From a virus, in the IMG/VR virus record IMGVR_UViG_3300030329_004012, positions 1-50,547 of that record: DNA of 50,547 nt. One strand, 5' to 3'. Below, one piece after another: positions 19,301 through 28,600 of the stretch. A model generated the notes under the pieces. That model saw only the letters and a program-made list of their open reading frames with translations, had not been told where the DNA came from and did no database searches. The position numbers and the translations under genes are program-made. How positions within the stretch are numbered: the first letter of the stretch is position 1; every line of letters starts with the position of its first letter.

Positions 19301-20739
19301 GGAATAGAAACTTTACAGATACTACTAATATGATATTTAGGTCTATGCCTGGTAGATTTAGTCAATTTAATTGGGCAGAAGACTTTTTAGCTCTTCCATC
19401 AAAACCTATAGCTTTAGCTAGTTTTGCTGGTAAATTATGGGCATTTGGTAGAGAAAAGATATATAGAATAAATCCTGAACAATTTTATATTGAATCAATT
19501 CAAGAAGGTGTAGGAATTCTTAATCAAAACTCATTAGTAGTTACTGATTTTGGTATGTTCTTTTGTGATAAAAATAGTATGTATCAACATGATGGAACAA
19601 AACCTGTAGATATAGGTGGAACAGTTTTATTTAATAATGATAATCCAGAAACAACAGTTGGTTATAGAGCTGCCTTAGACAAGTGTATATTAGAAGGTAT
19701 TGACCCAATAGTTGCATATGACGGAAGAAATAAGTGTGTTTATTTTATGGTCCAAGGTGTTAAAGAAGTTAATTCTAATGATTATACAAAAACAAAAACT
19801 GCGATGTATACTTATTATCCTAAAACAGGTAGGTTTGATTATTTACTTCTAGATTACCCAGCTAAATTTGCTGTATTAGGAAGAGATGGAGATACTTTAT
19901 TATCTACACAATACCAACTTTTTTCTTTAAGAAGAAGTAACTTAAATTCTAAAGCTTGGGATTGGACTAGTAAAGAATTTGATATGGGAACTTTAAACGT
20001 AGATAAAGTTTGGAAATCTGTAAAATTAACTGGTGCTCCTTCTTTTTCAAATTGGTCAACTACACATTTTTCCAGCATTACTGATGATGTCCAAGTTTTT
20101 ATAGATGGACATCAAAAAAAGCTTACTATTGATAATAAAAATTATAGTATATCAAAACCGATAGCAAGTTCAAATGTTAAAATGGCTAAAGGGGCAGGAC
20201 GTGATGAAGGAACAGTTTATGGTATTAAATATCCCTTGCCATCTCCTGGTTCAATAGGTAATATTAACCAAACTTTACCAGATGCATTTACTTTATATAC
20301 TTCAACTATGCCAGAGTTTAATACAGGTACAGATACATTTCAAAAAGATTACGTACAAAAAGGTGATATGCTACCAAATAACCCTTTAAAGTATATTTCT
20401 AAAGGTCAATATTTATATTTTGAAGTTTACAATGAAGTTTCTAATCAATCATTTCATGAAATAGTTAAGGTTAAAGAAATTAAACTTACATGGGATTTTT
20501 CTACAGATGAAATTAGTAAAGTAGATATTGCTTGTGATAGAGGACAATTAGGAACAACTGCTGTAGATTTTACTCAATTTATTTCAACTGATTGGGTTCA
20601 TGCTCCAATAAGATATGTTGGACCTTCTCTTAAATTACCTGGAAGAACTAAAGGTAAAAAATTACAAGTTGTATTAAAAAATCAAAGAGGTACTGTAGAT
20701 TCAGTATCATTTATTTATCGCCTAAAAACACTTAAATAA
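13330..20739 (+). CDS. Giant tail protein (2469 aa), propeller-like C-terminus
   Basis: One unbroken frame. The N-terminus (GIIGSPSGVDVPKEAAVYSS) and the C-terminal 650 residues resemble podoviral tail-tube/stabilisation proteins. Signs are ARAELLGLSPRVTDVVVWRR, then GKLWAFGREKIYRINPEQFY and DFGMFFCDKNSMYQHDG, repeating strand-turn blades consistent with a beta-propeller. Between them, about residues 150-1800 are a very long Asp/Asn/Gly/Tyr/Trp/His-rich insertion with no recognisable domain. It includes TWSGNG- and DSVDTPG-type turns suggestive of beta-helix or immunoglobulin-like modules. No membrane segments are present. It lies between adaptor genes and fibre. A main tail-tube or hub with a surface-exposed insertion is inferred. 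Confidence 0.6.
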   Translation: MAKEFEEIKAFHTGIIGSPSGVDVPKEAAVYSSNVDATLQQGSLIGVQDDLILSDGGWKNKRTTSSYIAFNYSEADWTSVVYPQLTNKYFIIPTYKSHWLVYFSEDSTKTSYNLIDSDAYDYWNEESPDLREYRISSYATLAFFWVSLKAFVENSMKPREDTFEYKEINTNYMTLTWEGLDQNEMDWTNGIFAVRFTNNFYGPIPNINVYHDSNISSTYIKHYPANATHGVGQIGNFFQLNWIKVLEDNEGHTLAFINNAGQFGAYENFYTETSSSTTVASGVENAGRNKITAEQRNNDLYIGVGGLSTTPSRWYGKINRRQLERTLSGSYLDELRLQSPPKLDRFYEFDKVVVPTLNRDMNSDNSMIAGAASLYCGGTVGTDFGGADVEADASINDYRSLNGWVMKCLANAGHAFQDDYTAATDDGHFDWTLSCKRGMIFRVSIGNEANAQAFSVIQDSTLGAPAAGEAIFELRKIKEIGFGDTSAVTASAEGVELHDGDLFQVVAAPKTGTDSLAQSNGNVNTYPRLLYVGSLSGTSTHHDSTTADFPAPAWSYGMFNDSSMLYRIALSECNDDNISSAETQYTFSKEGATGNTTSSTEFTKRITSYDLAHYISGVSDFKIGTIAECMSTDGLGGIGGRTSTQNLLTVDTVTRCNSVGTTGGTDDTIDKYVKFHTTANHSYIVGDWVRITNSDHHNGTHQIVWADADEFVILNNVYTDSDNSCNVIGISRNYYAGHGKLWVTSSNPEHYDKLWLVDVVNWHGQDNDSKRITAQEFKMDFDRIHSSLTSSDSGEGLLEIPWWDRTENGGQPWTDPYWTPNPKGFPSSICETHSHRPHLDDGAYNASGLGRWRVWVMYSQDSEATFNNWDLFLFNFRPTDTGNDDNKLWMYDKTPPFQECGKILDTAYAPKDKFMITRGIPHGGGNNEKYLGNGTDEAINSGSGITYTDSARQFWNDTTDLFSDSNMTNIPGDFVLNAGEIYDTKTGGTNTTPSNAKLRRNGGHLIIRDILHTYWDQGTTLGRPISSGVQGHVDHTREHGHIDAVQGGLCYKDPSGMWHMIELPFYRGDSSGFNNATYGDDTHRAQYSLRMGYNIGWYRDNITEDNARSHAPTRHCLIPYYSQWWSVKALEVEDIPGDNDEDVAHIVTFSSEVSGKFVQDGGYIVANYNAFNKVLHWQGNPGESASGATLGIQNYDKKQVLCTMHDSPVAFTSSDAYGNIGFETDSVSDLDSVTDWSGNGNTFTDSTCDYDNDPTVTCNANSQIMPDMSVSGTGIPTGAYVDSVDTPGAVTSFELRNLNGTALSTTGGAVTDGTLTFSKGIPEVQGRPTKAANDAGVIDVEAGRDTQNGVRATLGYSKYNQYRWGHDFNGTHDLHVDDYTTTNPWNTWDSYKGQDGYGHYNMITTTWCSNAYSSSSGFENEDKDYLDGNNKWTYGQLRCRHFNVDHGGPNDYSKGAGTFSGSRGEGTGYFTWYTNMDNTQTSIASLYATEFGDRPVGDNAGGNYEIDDPEIIQWGRYYWNGMDRGYYASDIAFQKNISGNVVMNSVVDGGEDEVPGGKQWQNRRIVWCWSVMPFITGGTKNSSASPYVFLKAPRVTQRPINAYFTYTESGTDERTYDIKVHALDNYATYYDLNSLNTYSSCTMIYATAPDLSGTKRTMILVVIPVHGNGDNEDSSNFKIRLAYKWNQGIRPLRLGSTEQARRMFYNEKLTGKNLCHGLLHKGNTYDVYCPIMWGSSKDNDNQMVLHYRRSQWPTMSTSAAGPTDLHYLFDKFYDYEDVANCFGGFDNADGALSTRFPLEQLGSYQGTGTGTSSTVSGDNDDDGCHLKTSIQMGFSAATGGAASGTTDFHTGDVVEYKLSYLYDGYQDGPLSDWVYQYDNGTALTGDLDHLICTLELARAELLGLSPRVTDVVVWRRNNETDEFRYVHQVNLEELGNGPETTNETYVATFKDRVAMQSYQATTGLSETLKSSEMNFATSAQLADFLFVADVWNRNFTDTTNMIFRSMPGRFSQFNWAEDFLALPSKPIALASFAGKLWAFGREKIYRINPEQFYIESIQEGVGILNQNSLVVTDFGMFFCDKNSMYQHDGTKPVDIGGTVLFNNDNPETTVGYRAALDKCILEGIDPIVAYDGRNKCVYFMVQGVKEVNSNDYTKTKTAMYTYYPKTGRFDYLLLDYPAKFAVLGRDGDTLLSTQYQLFSLRRSNLNSKAWDWTSKEFDMGTLNVDKVWKSVKLTGAPSFSNWSTTHFSSITDDVQVFIDGHQKKLTIDNKNYSISKPIASSNVKMAKGAGRDEGTVYGIKYPLPSPGSIGNINQTLPDAFTLYTSTMPEFNTGTDTFQKDYVQKGDMLPNNPLKYISKGQYLYFEVYNEVSNQSFHEIVKVKEIKLTWDFSTDEISKVDIACDRGQLGTTAVDFTQFISTDWVHAPIRYVGPSLKLPGRTKGKKLQVVLKNQRGTVDSVSFIYRLKTLK

Positions 20740-22061
20740 TGAAAAATAAAATTATACCTCCATATTTAAGAGATTTAGATTTATCTTTGTTAAATGATAT
20801 AATTATAGACATTTATAAACATCTTAGCAGAATAGCAGATAGTGCTGATGAAATTACTTTTAGACCTAAACAAGATGGAACTAGAGAACTTATTTTAAGA
20901 GAAGGGCGAGGAGAGCTTGTTGATGTTTCTAATACAATTAGATTTAGTTCTAATTCTAGCTCTATAAAAACAATAGTACAAGGTAAATTAAAAGAAGATT
21001 TAGAATTAGATAAAGTAACTAATGAGTCTAAAGCTACTATGTTTACTAATCCTTCGTTTACTGGAGATGATAAATTAAATACTTCTACTTCTAATACATT
21101 TAAATTTAATCCTGATGATGAAGATAATAACACACTAGTTGATGTGGTTACAGCTTTAAAATCTCCTATAATAAGATTTATGTCTGGAGCAACTCCTCGT
21201 TGGAAAATTGGATTTGATACAGATGATACTATTAATAAATTTAAAATAGATAATGGGACAGGAAGTACACTAGCTGACCCTAGTGAATTTGAATTAGATA
21301 ATAGTGGTAATTTAGAGTTAGCTGGAACAATAAAAGCAAGTATTTCTAGCGTAGGTAGTGATACAGATAAATTTTTAGTTTCTGATAGTGGAACTGTTAA
21401 ATATAGAACAGGTGCTGAAGTATTAAGTGATATAGGAGCAGGTGCTGTAGCAGGTAGTTCTAGTATAGTTACTACAGGAGCATTAGATGCTGGTAGTATT
21501 ACTAGTGGGTTTGGAGCAATAGATAATGGAAGCTCAAATATAACTACCACAGGAACAATTAGTGGAGGAACTATAACTGGTTCAGTAATTTGGCAATCAT
21601 TTCCATTTTATGCTTTAACTCTTACACATAGTAGGTATTATTATATAGATGTAGATGATACTGCAAATTCTCTTAGAAGATGGGATGATTATGATGTTGA
21701 CCCAACAGGATTTAATTATAGAGATGTAGCAGGACAATTTGTTGTTCCAGAAAACTGTACATTAAAAGGTATGCACGGAGTTATCTCAAATCAGTCTTCA
21801 ACAAATAATCCTACTATAGGGATTTACCATGGAACAGTTACAGAAGGAACAGGTGATACTACACTTGCCTTAGCTGCTGGAGCTGGCGGAGCTGCTAAAA
21901 CAGTAACAATAAGCACTCTAAGAGTTCCTTATAAATTTAATGATACATATAGTGTTAATTTAGATGCAGGAGATATAATAGTTCCAACTATTTATCATGC
22001 AGATAGTGGTGGGACTAGAACATTCCAAGGAAGTTTAACATTGAAATTTATAACAAGATAA
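20739..22061 (+). CDS. Tail fibre/spike protein
   Basis: A 440-residue protein coupled to the giant tail gene (TAATG). The N-terminus (residues 1-60) is a short helical attachment part. Residues 100-290 contain repeated beta-helical stretches such as FLVSDSGTVKYRTGAEVLSD and TTTGTISGGTITGS, typical of trimeric phage fibres. Residues 300-440 form a compact beta-rich C-terminal domain (YYYIDVDDTANSLRRWDDYD onward), probably the receptor-binding or trimerisation tip. No chaperone-cleavage motif is recognised. Confidence 0.65.
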   Translation: MKNKIIPPYLRDLDLSLLNDIIIDIYKHLSRIADSADEITFRPKQDGTRELILREGRGELVDVSNTIRFSSNSSSIKTIVQGKLKEDLELDKVTNESKATMFTNPSFTGDDKLNTSTSNTFKFNPDDEDNNTLVDVVTALKSPIIRFMSGATPRWKIGFDTDDTINKFKIDNGTGSTLADPSEFELDNSGNLELAGTIKASISSVGSDTDKFLVSDSGTVKYRTGAEVLSDIGAGAVAGSSSIVTTGALDAGSITSGFGAIDNGSSNITTTGTISGGTITGSVIWQSFPFYALTLTHSRYYYIDVDDTANSLRRWDDYDVDPTGFNYRDVAGQFVVPENCTLKGMHGVISNQSSTNNPTIGIYHGTVTEGTGDTTLALAAGAGGAAKTVTISTLRVPYKFNDTYSVNLDAGDIIVPTIYHADSGGTRTFQGSLTLKFITR

Positions 22062-22064
22062 TTC

Positions 22065-22093
22065 TTGGAAAATTATTAAAAATTACTTATATT
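22065..22093 (+). promoter_or_regulatory. Sigma70-like promoter before internal-protein genes
   Basis: TTGGAA at 22065-22070, a 17-base spacer and TATATT at 22088-22093, placed 33 bases before ATG 22126. Same -35, spacing and -10 as the promoter at 48768. It should start a transcript of the internal virion protein block. Confidence 0.6.
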
Positions 22094-22125
22094 AAAATGA
22101 TGAATTATATTCAAAAAGGAACTGT

Positions 22126-22875
22126 ATGCAATTAAAAGATTATGGAAGATTTGGTGATACTGAGATTCGTAATATTGATGGTGAACCAAATCACGTAAAC
22201 GAAGTTGAAGCTCATTGGATAGATAACTATGGTTTATTAGGACAATTAGCTACTAAAGCATCTGGTTCTGGAACTACTAATCCTCATACTGGATATACAG
22301 AAAGATTCCCTTGGATACAAGCTGCTATAGCAGTTGGTTCCTATCTTTTAAATGATTCTGCTAGTGATAAAGCTGCAGATACTATGGCTGGAGTTTCAGG
22401 TAGAGTTGAAGAACATTTGGAACCATGGAAAAGTTCTATAAGTGAATACCAAAATATGTCTAAAGAATATATAGACCCTTTTAGTGTTGCAAATCAATCC
22501 CAGCGTCAAGATATAAGAAATCAAGCTATGGATTTTGTAGGTATGCAAGATGTAATGAATAGGCGTAATTTGGCTAGTGGTGGATTAGGTGGATTTAGTG
22601 GTGTTGCAAATCAGAATTTAGCCTCTGCAACACAAGCTGCTTCTGTTCAATCAGAGCAAGCATTTCAAGACCAATTTTTGCAAAATAAAAAATTCGGAAC
22701 ATCTTTAATGGATAGTTACATCCAAAACTTAAGAGCTTACGGAGAAACAATGGCTCAAGGACAAATTCAAAATGATGCTATGTTAGCACAACAACAGCAA
22801 CAATCTGGTTCAGGAATGGCTATGGGCCTTTTAAATGCTGGATTGAATATTTTTGGTGGTGGAGGCGCAGCATAA
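22126..22875 (+). CDS. Internal virion/ejection protein, 249 aa
   Basis: First gene of the block after the 22065 promoter. Residues 60-85 contain a hydrophobic Ala-rich segment (WIQAAIAVGSYLLN). Residues 95-220 are helical and Gln/Asn/Ala-rich (SEYQNMSKEYIDPF, ASATQAASVQSEQAFQDQFL). The C-terminus is Gly-rich and hydrophobic (GMAMGLLNAGLNIFGGGGAA). This resembles small ejection proteins of podoviruses that enter the host envelope with the DNA. Assignment is by style and by the four genes that follow. Confidence 0.5.
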   Translation: MQLKDYGRFGDTEIRNIDGEPNHVNEVEAHWIDNYGLLGQLATKASGSGTTNPHTGYTERFPWIQAAIAVGSYLLNDSASDKAADTMAGVSGRVEEHLEPWKSSISEYQNMSKEYIDPFSVANQSQRQDIRNQAMDFVGMQDVMNRRNLASGGLGGFSGVANQNLASATQAASVQSEQAFQDQFLQNKKFGTSLMDSYIQNLRAYGETMAQGQIQNDAMLAQQQQQSGSGMAMGLLNAGLNIFGGGGAA

Positions 22876-22878
22876 AAA

Positions 22879-23343
22879 ATGGCATATAATGATAATAATT
22901 TTTCAATAGCAAATAGTCAAAATGTTCCAGCAGGAACATTCGGAATATCACAAACTGATAATCCATTCTCTGTAGGAACTAACGCAGGAATGAACAATAC
23001 ACCAGCTAACAACCCATTTTCTATAGGAAATTCTCCTAATTTAATTTCAAGAGGTGTTGATGAATTTAGTCAGAGAATAATGCCTACATCTAATTTTTCT
23101 ATGCCTGGCATTAATCCATCTACTGATGATGGTACTAATTGGGATAAAGTAATGACAGGTGTTAGTGAAGCTTTAAGTAACTATCGTTTTCCATCTCCTT
23201 CTGCAGCTCAAAGACAAGTTCAGAAGGCAAATCCTATAAATACTCGTACAGATTTTTTATCTCCTCCACAAAGAGGTGGTCTTTTACAAGAATTGATGAT
23301 GAAGAATTATATGCAAAATAAAAATATGAGAGGATTAGGTTAA
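22879..23343 (+). CDS. Hypothetical virion protein, 154 aa
   Basis: Asn/Ser/Pro-rich, largely disordered, with a repeated NPFSxGxN-like element (NPFSVGTNAG and NPFSIGNSPN). No domain is recognised. It is coupled to its neighbours (three bases after the previous stop, one-base overlap with the next start), so it probably belongs to the same internal virion complex. Confidence 0.55.
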   Translation: MAYNDNNFSIANSQNVPAGTFGISQTDNPFSVGTNAGMNNTPANNPFSIGNSPNLISRGVDEFSQRIMPTSNFSMPGINPSTDDGTNWDKVMTGVSEALSNYRFPSPSAAQRQVQKANPINTRTDFLSPPQRGGLLQELMMKNYMQNKNMRGLG

Positions 23344-24500
23344 TGGCGTTAGATTGGACACCTTTACAAACTCCTGCTCTTCAAAGAGCTCAGAATACAT
23401 ATGATATGAATGCAATGATGACTGAAATGGCAGCATTAGGATTGCATGAAATTACTCGTAGGCCAGATATATCAACAAAAGATGCTGATGAATTTATTAG
23501 AGGTTATGGTAGAAGTTGGTATAAAGACGAAGGTAAAGGTACTTATGATACTTATGAAGATTTTGTAGCTGATAATCCTCTTTTACAACTAGCTGAAACA
23601 GGAACTCAAATGAGGTATGATTCTAGTGGTAAACTAGAATATAAAGAAGGTGATAAATGGAGTTCAGATTTATCTGCTATAACTGGAGGACAATCAGACC
23701 AGGCATATGGAGGCGGAACAGGAGAAGAAATATTTTCACCTTTTGGGATAAAAACTGATACAGGAGTTTCAGGAACAGGAGATGCTTCAATTTTTGAGAC
23801 AGATTTAGATAACGCTTGGAGACTTGGTATAAAAGGTCCAGAAGGGTTGCAATATAAAGCTCCAAAAAGTATGTTAGGTGCTTTATTTCATAGAGATACT
23901 TATAGACCTACAGGTGGAACTTATCAAACAGATAAAGGTACTGTTTCAAGAAAACTTCCAGGACAAAATATATTTCAACAAGTAGGAAAAGGAGTATCAA
24001 ATGTTGCAAGTAATGTTTATCAAAAAGGGGCTGGATTAGTAACTGGAGTAGGCGATGAACTAAAAGGGGCAGGCTCTCAATTAAAAGGAGCTATTGGAGA
24101 TTTACTAAGTAATCGAACTAAACAAGATGAGGTTGCTAATTATAGTTTTAGCGATGATGGTACAGTTATAGCTACGAATAAACCTGATACATACGTGTTA
24201 CAACCAGGAGATACTCTAGATGCAATCGGTAGAAAATGGGGTGTTCATTGGCCAAAGATTCTTGAATGGAATAATTTAACTGAAGAAGATGCATATAAAC
24301 TTCCTGTAGGATATAAACTAAGACTAACTGCTCCTTCTTCAAAAGAAGGCAGTGACCAATCAGGAACTTTAGCTAGTGATGATTTAGCAAATGAAACTGA
24401 CCCTACATTAAGTGGAAATTATACTCCTAAATGGTACGAAAGTGCTTACGGTTTAGCAACAGAAAATAAATGGCCAGGTCCATATGGAGATAGAAAATAA
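23343..24500 (+). CDS. LysM-containing virion protein, 385 aa
   Basis: Residues about 280-330 form a LysM domain: YVLQPGDTLDAIGRKWGVHW, then KILEWNNLTEEDAYKLPVGY and KLRL. This is the classic 'PGDTL..Ia...g.....i...N' fold that binds peptidoglycan N-acetylglucosamine. The preceding part contains a Gly/Ser-rich stretch (residues 110-150) and a region rich in Gly-Val-Lys (GKGVSNVASNVYQKGAGLVT) that may be membrane-active. Context among ejection proteins suggests it crosses or grips the cell wall during DNA entry. Confidence 0.75.
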   Translation: MALDWTPLQTPALQRAQNTYDMNAMMTEMAALGLHEITRRPDISTKDADEFIRGYGRSWYKDEGKGTYDTYEDFVADNPLLQLAETGTQMRYDSSGKLEYKEGDKWSSDLSAITGGQSDQAYGGGTGEEIFSPFGIKTDTGVSGTGDASIFETDLDNAWRLGIKGPEGLQYKAPKSMLGALFHRDTYRPTGGTYQTDKGTVSRKLPGQNIFQQVGKGVSNVASNVYQKGAGLVTGVGDELKGAGSQLKGAIGDLLSNRTKQDEVANYSFSDDGTVIATNKPDTYVLQPGDTLDAIGRKWGVHWPKILEWNNLTEEDAYKLPVGYKLRLTAPSSKEGSDQSGTLASDDLANETDPTLSGNYTPKWYESAYGLATENKWPGPYGDRK

Positions 24501-25609
24501 TGTCATACTTTCAACAAATAAATCAATTAAAAGAGCAACAAGCTCAAAGATATATGGAAAATTACTGGGGTCAACAGCAAGCTTTATACGGTGGTAACAG
24601 TGGAAAATTTATAGAAAACGATGCAGGTAAAGTTGTTTATACTGGAAGAGGCAATGAACTTCCTTCATTAAACGAATTATGGTCAAAATTTCAAAGGGGA
24701 GCTCAATCGAGAGGATTAAAAGCTAATTATTTAACTTTTAAAAATAACTATGATATGATGAAAAAGGTTCAAGATAATCAGTATTTAGGTCACTTACAAA
24801 ATGCTGAGCTAAGAGGTATCCCTTTAGATAAAATTCATGATGCATTACAAGAAAATCCTAAACTAAGGAATAAACTTATAACTGCTGCTGGCGATGGTTC
24901 TCCTGAAGGTAATCAATTTATATCTCATTATAATCCTGAAAGAGAAACTAGTATAAGTGATATGATAGGAGAAAAAAGTTGGTTAGCAGCTCCTTTATTG
25001 TTTGGTGGTAAAGCCGCTTATGACTTTGCTATGTCTCCAACAAAAGAGGCTAAAGATATTTATGAAGCTTCTAAATCTAAATCACAGAAACTTCTTGATG
25101 ATGCAAAGAAAAAATTAGCTGATTCTGAAAAAAAACAAAAAAGAGCTAGAACGGACAAATCAAAAAAGAAACACACTAAAGATATAGCAACTCATAAGAA
25201 AGCTGTCACAAAATACACAAATCAAATATCTAAAATAAAAGAACCTCCTACTAGATGGAGTGCTAGAAAATGGTTTAAACCAGGTGGTGGTAAAATGGGT
25301 GGCTATGGTGATATAGCAGCTTATGTTGCTCCTGGAATTGTTGAAACAGCCTTAAAGAAGGTAGGTGTTAAAGATAAAGAAGCAGAGATAGCTGGTGATG
25401 TTACTGGAGTTGGTACTGGAGGCTACTTACTTACAAGAGGTATTCTTGGTCTTATTAGAAGCAAAGGTCTAAGTCCAGCTGCTTGGATGCAAACTGCAGG
25501 TGGAGCACAGCAATTATACGGAGCAGGTAAGGAGTACGCGACAGGATTATTCTCAGGAGATGAACCAGATGCTGAAGTTCCAGAATCCCAAACTCCAACA
25601 GTTTATTAA
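24500..25609 (+). CDS. Internal virion protein with coiled coil, 369 aa
   Basis: The N-terminal 170 residues are mixed helical. Residues 185-250 form a long Lys-rich coiled coil (SKSQKLLDDAKKKLADSEKK). Residues 265-330 are Gly/Ala-rich with hydrophobic stretches (GYGDIAAYVAPGIVETALKK; GVGTGGYLLTRGILGLIR) that could insert in membranes. It directly precedes the giant virion protein. An ejection/trans-envelope channel role is inferred; no family is recognised. Confidence 0.5.
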   Translation: MSYFQQINQLKEQQAQRYMENYWGQQQALYGGNSGKFIENDAGKVVYTGRGNELPSLNELWSKFQRGAQSRGLKANYLTFKNNYDMMKKVQDNQYLGHLQNAELRGIPLDKIHDALQENPKLRNKLITAAGDGSPEGNQFISHYNPERETSISDMIGEKSWLAAPLLFGGKAAYDFAMSPTKEAKDIYEASKSKSQKLLDDAKKKLADSEKKQKRARTDKSKKKHTKDIATHKKAVTKYTNQISKIKEPPTRWSARKWFKPGGGKMGGYGDIAAYVAPGIVETALKKVGVKDKEAEIAGDVTGVGTGGYLLTRGILGLIRSKGLSPAAWMQTAGGAQQLYGAGKEYATGLFSGDEPDAEVPESQTPTVY

Positions 25610-25618
25610 GAGGTTCTT

Positions 25619-28600
25619 ATGCCTATAAATCTTGGGTATCAATATCCAAACTTTTCTTCACAACCTAATACGTATACTCCTATAGGTGATAATGCTGCAA
25701 CTGAAGAAGGATTTCAACCTAATTTAAGTGAAAAAAATCTAAAGGATTTAATTAGTTTATACAAAAAAAATCCTACATTAATACCCCCACAACAAGTAGA
25801 CAATATGCAGAAGCATGCTGTATTATATAATGTCCCTTTTCATAAGGGAGATTTTAGTATAATGGGAGCTTTGTCTGAATTTGGTAAAGGTTTCTTATCT
25901 GGTTTTACAACTATGGATATAGGAGACCCTCCTGATAATGAATATGAAGCAATCATTAGGAATATAGGGCATTTAGCAGGGTTTGCTCCAGGTATAGCTG
26001 CTGGACCTTTAAAAGCGTTAAGAGTTCCTGCTTTAGCTCAAGCTGCTATGGCTTTAAATAATAGGTCAGTTCCTATGATGGGTGCTAATTGGTTAACTAA
26101 AAAAGCTAAAAAGATTGTTAAACCTGCTTTAGAAACAGCTATAAAAGGTAAGGGAGATGCTACAAAAACAATCACCAAATTCTTATTAGGTCCTAAAGCA
26201 AAGCATATGGCTGAAGGTGCATTTCATCTTGGAGCTGCTAGTGCTATTAGTTCTTGGACACAAGGAGTTGATGCTATGATGCATTCGGCTTTTGGTGGAG
26301 CTGTTGCTGGTGGTGCATTCAGAGCTATGGGTAATTTTGTAAACACAGGAAGTAAAGATGCTGATAAAATAGTAAGAGGTTTAGCAGGTTCTTTATTTAT
26401 GGGTTTACCTGCTACTGCAAGAGGAGCAACTACTGCTGAGCAAGTATATGAATATTTATTAGGTGCTTATTTTGGTGGTAAAGAAATGCCTTGGTATAAA
26501 GCTAAGGGAGCTAAAACTATGGCATCCTTAGAAAAACAAGCTCAGAAGAATCCAGAACTAGCTATTACTAGAGACCCACGTCTTTTAAAGGAATGGAAAA
26601 GTTTAGAGCCTGAAGTTCAAAAAGAAGTTAAAGAACTAGCAGAAAAAGCATATGGAAATGCTGATGAAAGAAGTGCTGCTGCTCATTTATTAATGAAAGA
26701 AATGGGTATATTAGATAAGAATACTAAACTACCTACTCCACAAGGATTTACCGAATTAAAGAAAGTTGTTGGCGGTCAAGAACTTATTAGATTAACCGAC
26801 CCTAACCAAGTTCTTCATCATGGTATATCTGGAGCATCAAGAGGTTCTGATGCTTATTGGGCTATAGTTGGAAAAAATTATCAAGTTCCATTTGTTCACT
26901 ACTCTTTTAAAGGGCAAAAAACTAGTAGAGGCGCTGGAAAAATAAGAGAATTAAATCAAGCTGAACTTGCAGAAGCTAATATAAAAATTAAAAAGGCAGA
27001 TGAAAGTTTAAATAGATTAAAAGGGAAACAAGCTAAAGGGTTTACACAAAAACTTTTACAAAGAAATTGGTGGCAAGTAAAGACATCTAGAGGAATTTAT
27101 GCTTTAGGTAAAATTATTAAAGGAGGAACTGAACTACAAGGCGGTAGTGGTTGGGCTACTCAAATGGCTATCGATGCAAGAAAAAAACATGTTTATGCTT
27201 GGGACACAGCTTCAAAGAAATGGCATAGATATGATTATAAACTTAAAAAGTTTAGAATGCTTGATAGGACACCTAAACTTGTAAAGCGTTTTGCTGGTAT
27301 AGGTACAAGAAAATTAAGTAACGAAGGTAGAAAAGCAATAGAAGATATATATGCGGTTACTTTTGGAAAGAAAAAACCTTTAGTTACTAGAAAAGCTGAA
27401 GCAATTTCTGAAAAAGATATATCAGTTATACCTGCAGAACGTTTAAAAAGACTAAACGAATTATCAGAACAAGAAGTTATTTTAGATAAAGAGTTAGATA
27501 TTCATATTCAAGATTCTAAGAATCCAGATTTATCTAATTCTCAAAGAATTTCTGCTAAAAAAGAAGCGCAAAAAGTTGCAGCACAACTTAATGAAATTAG
27601 AAAAGAAATGAAAGATGAAGCCTATTCAACAGTAAAGGAAGAAGAATTACAATCTTCTGAAACTCAAGATGGCAATGATATTGGAATGATATCTGGTAGG
27701 GAATTAGAAAAGAAATCTGTTTATTTTATAGATAAATACGCAAAAAAACTTTGGGACGATGCAGGGTACACACCTGTAATGAAACTCACTAAAAAGGCCC
27801 AATTTGCGAGTATTTTACAAGATATAGTAAATAAACCTAAATATTCTAAAAAAGGTTCAAGGGTTAAAGTTGAAGAAATAATTAATGAATTTGAGTCAAC
27901 AATAAAAAAACAAGGCGAAGATATATCTATAAGAGCTGAAGGAAAAAGAAATTTAAGACAATGGTTAACTTTAAAAAGCTTTGGTAAACAAGTTAGATAT
28001 TTAAGAGCAGATGATAGAGGTATATATATTGCCCCCTTAGATAGAGTTATTACAAGGGCTGGTAATAAAAAATTAGTTAATGAACCTACTAAACGATTAG
28101 AGGAAGTATTTTTAGAATTAGGAGGCAAGGAAACAGATAAAGAACCTCCTATTGTTATTTTTGATACTATAACCTCTGGTAAGGATGGCGCTTATAAAGA
28201 CTTAAGCCTATCTAGATATAGACAAATGGAAGAAAGAGATGACTTTACTGGTACTCCTTATTATTCTTATATAAAGAAAGTTTTTAAGAAGATGTTAGGT
28301 AAAGGTTACTATCCTTTTGGAGGTAGAGGAGATGCTGATGCTATAACATTTGTTAAAATGAATCCTATGCTAACTAATAAATCTGAAATGAGATTATTTA
28401 AAAGAGCTGTTGAAAAATCTTTAGGACAAAAAGGGATAAAACAAATAAAAGATGGAATGGCTTTATTTAAAAAGACATATGGATTAAGTAATAAAGTTCA
28501 GGATATGTATTATTCTAACCTTCTTTATGATATTCAAATGAATGGATTTAGACCTGACTTACAAGTTGGTACTAGATTAGAAAAAGCAAAGATATGGAAT

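Noticed and set aside
20813-21550. 245-codon open frame on the minus strand inside the tail fibre gene
   Set aside because: Leu/Ser/Val-rich shadow of a repetitive fibre gene; no ribosome site, and it is antisense to a well-supported gene.
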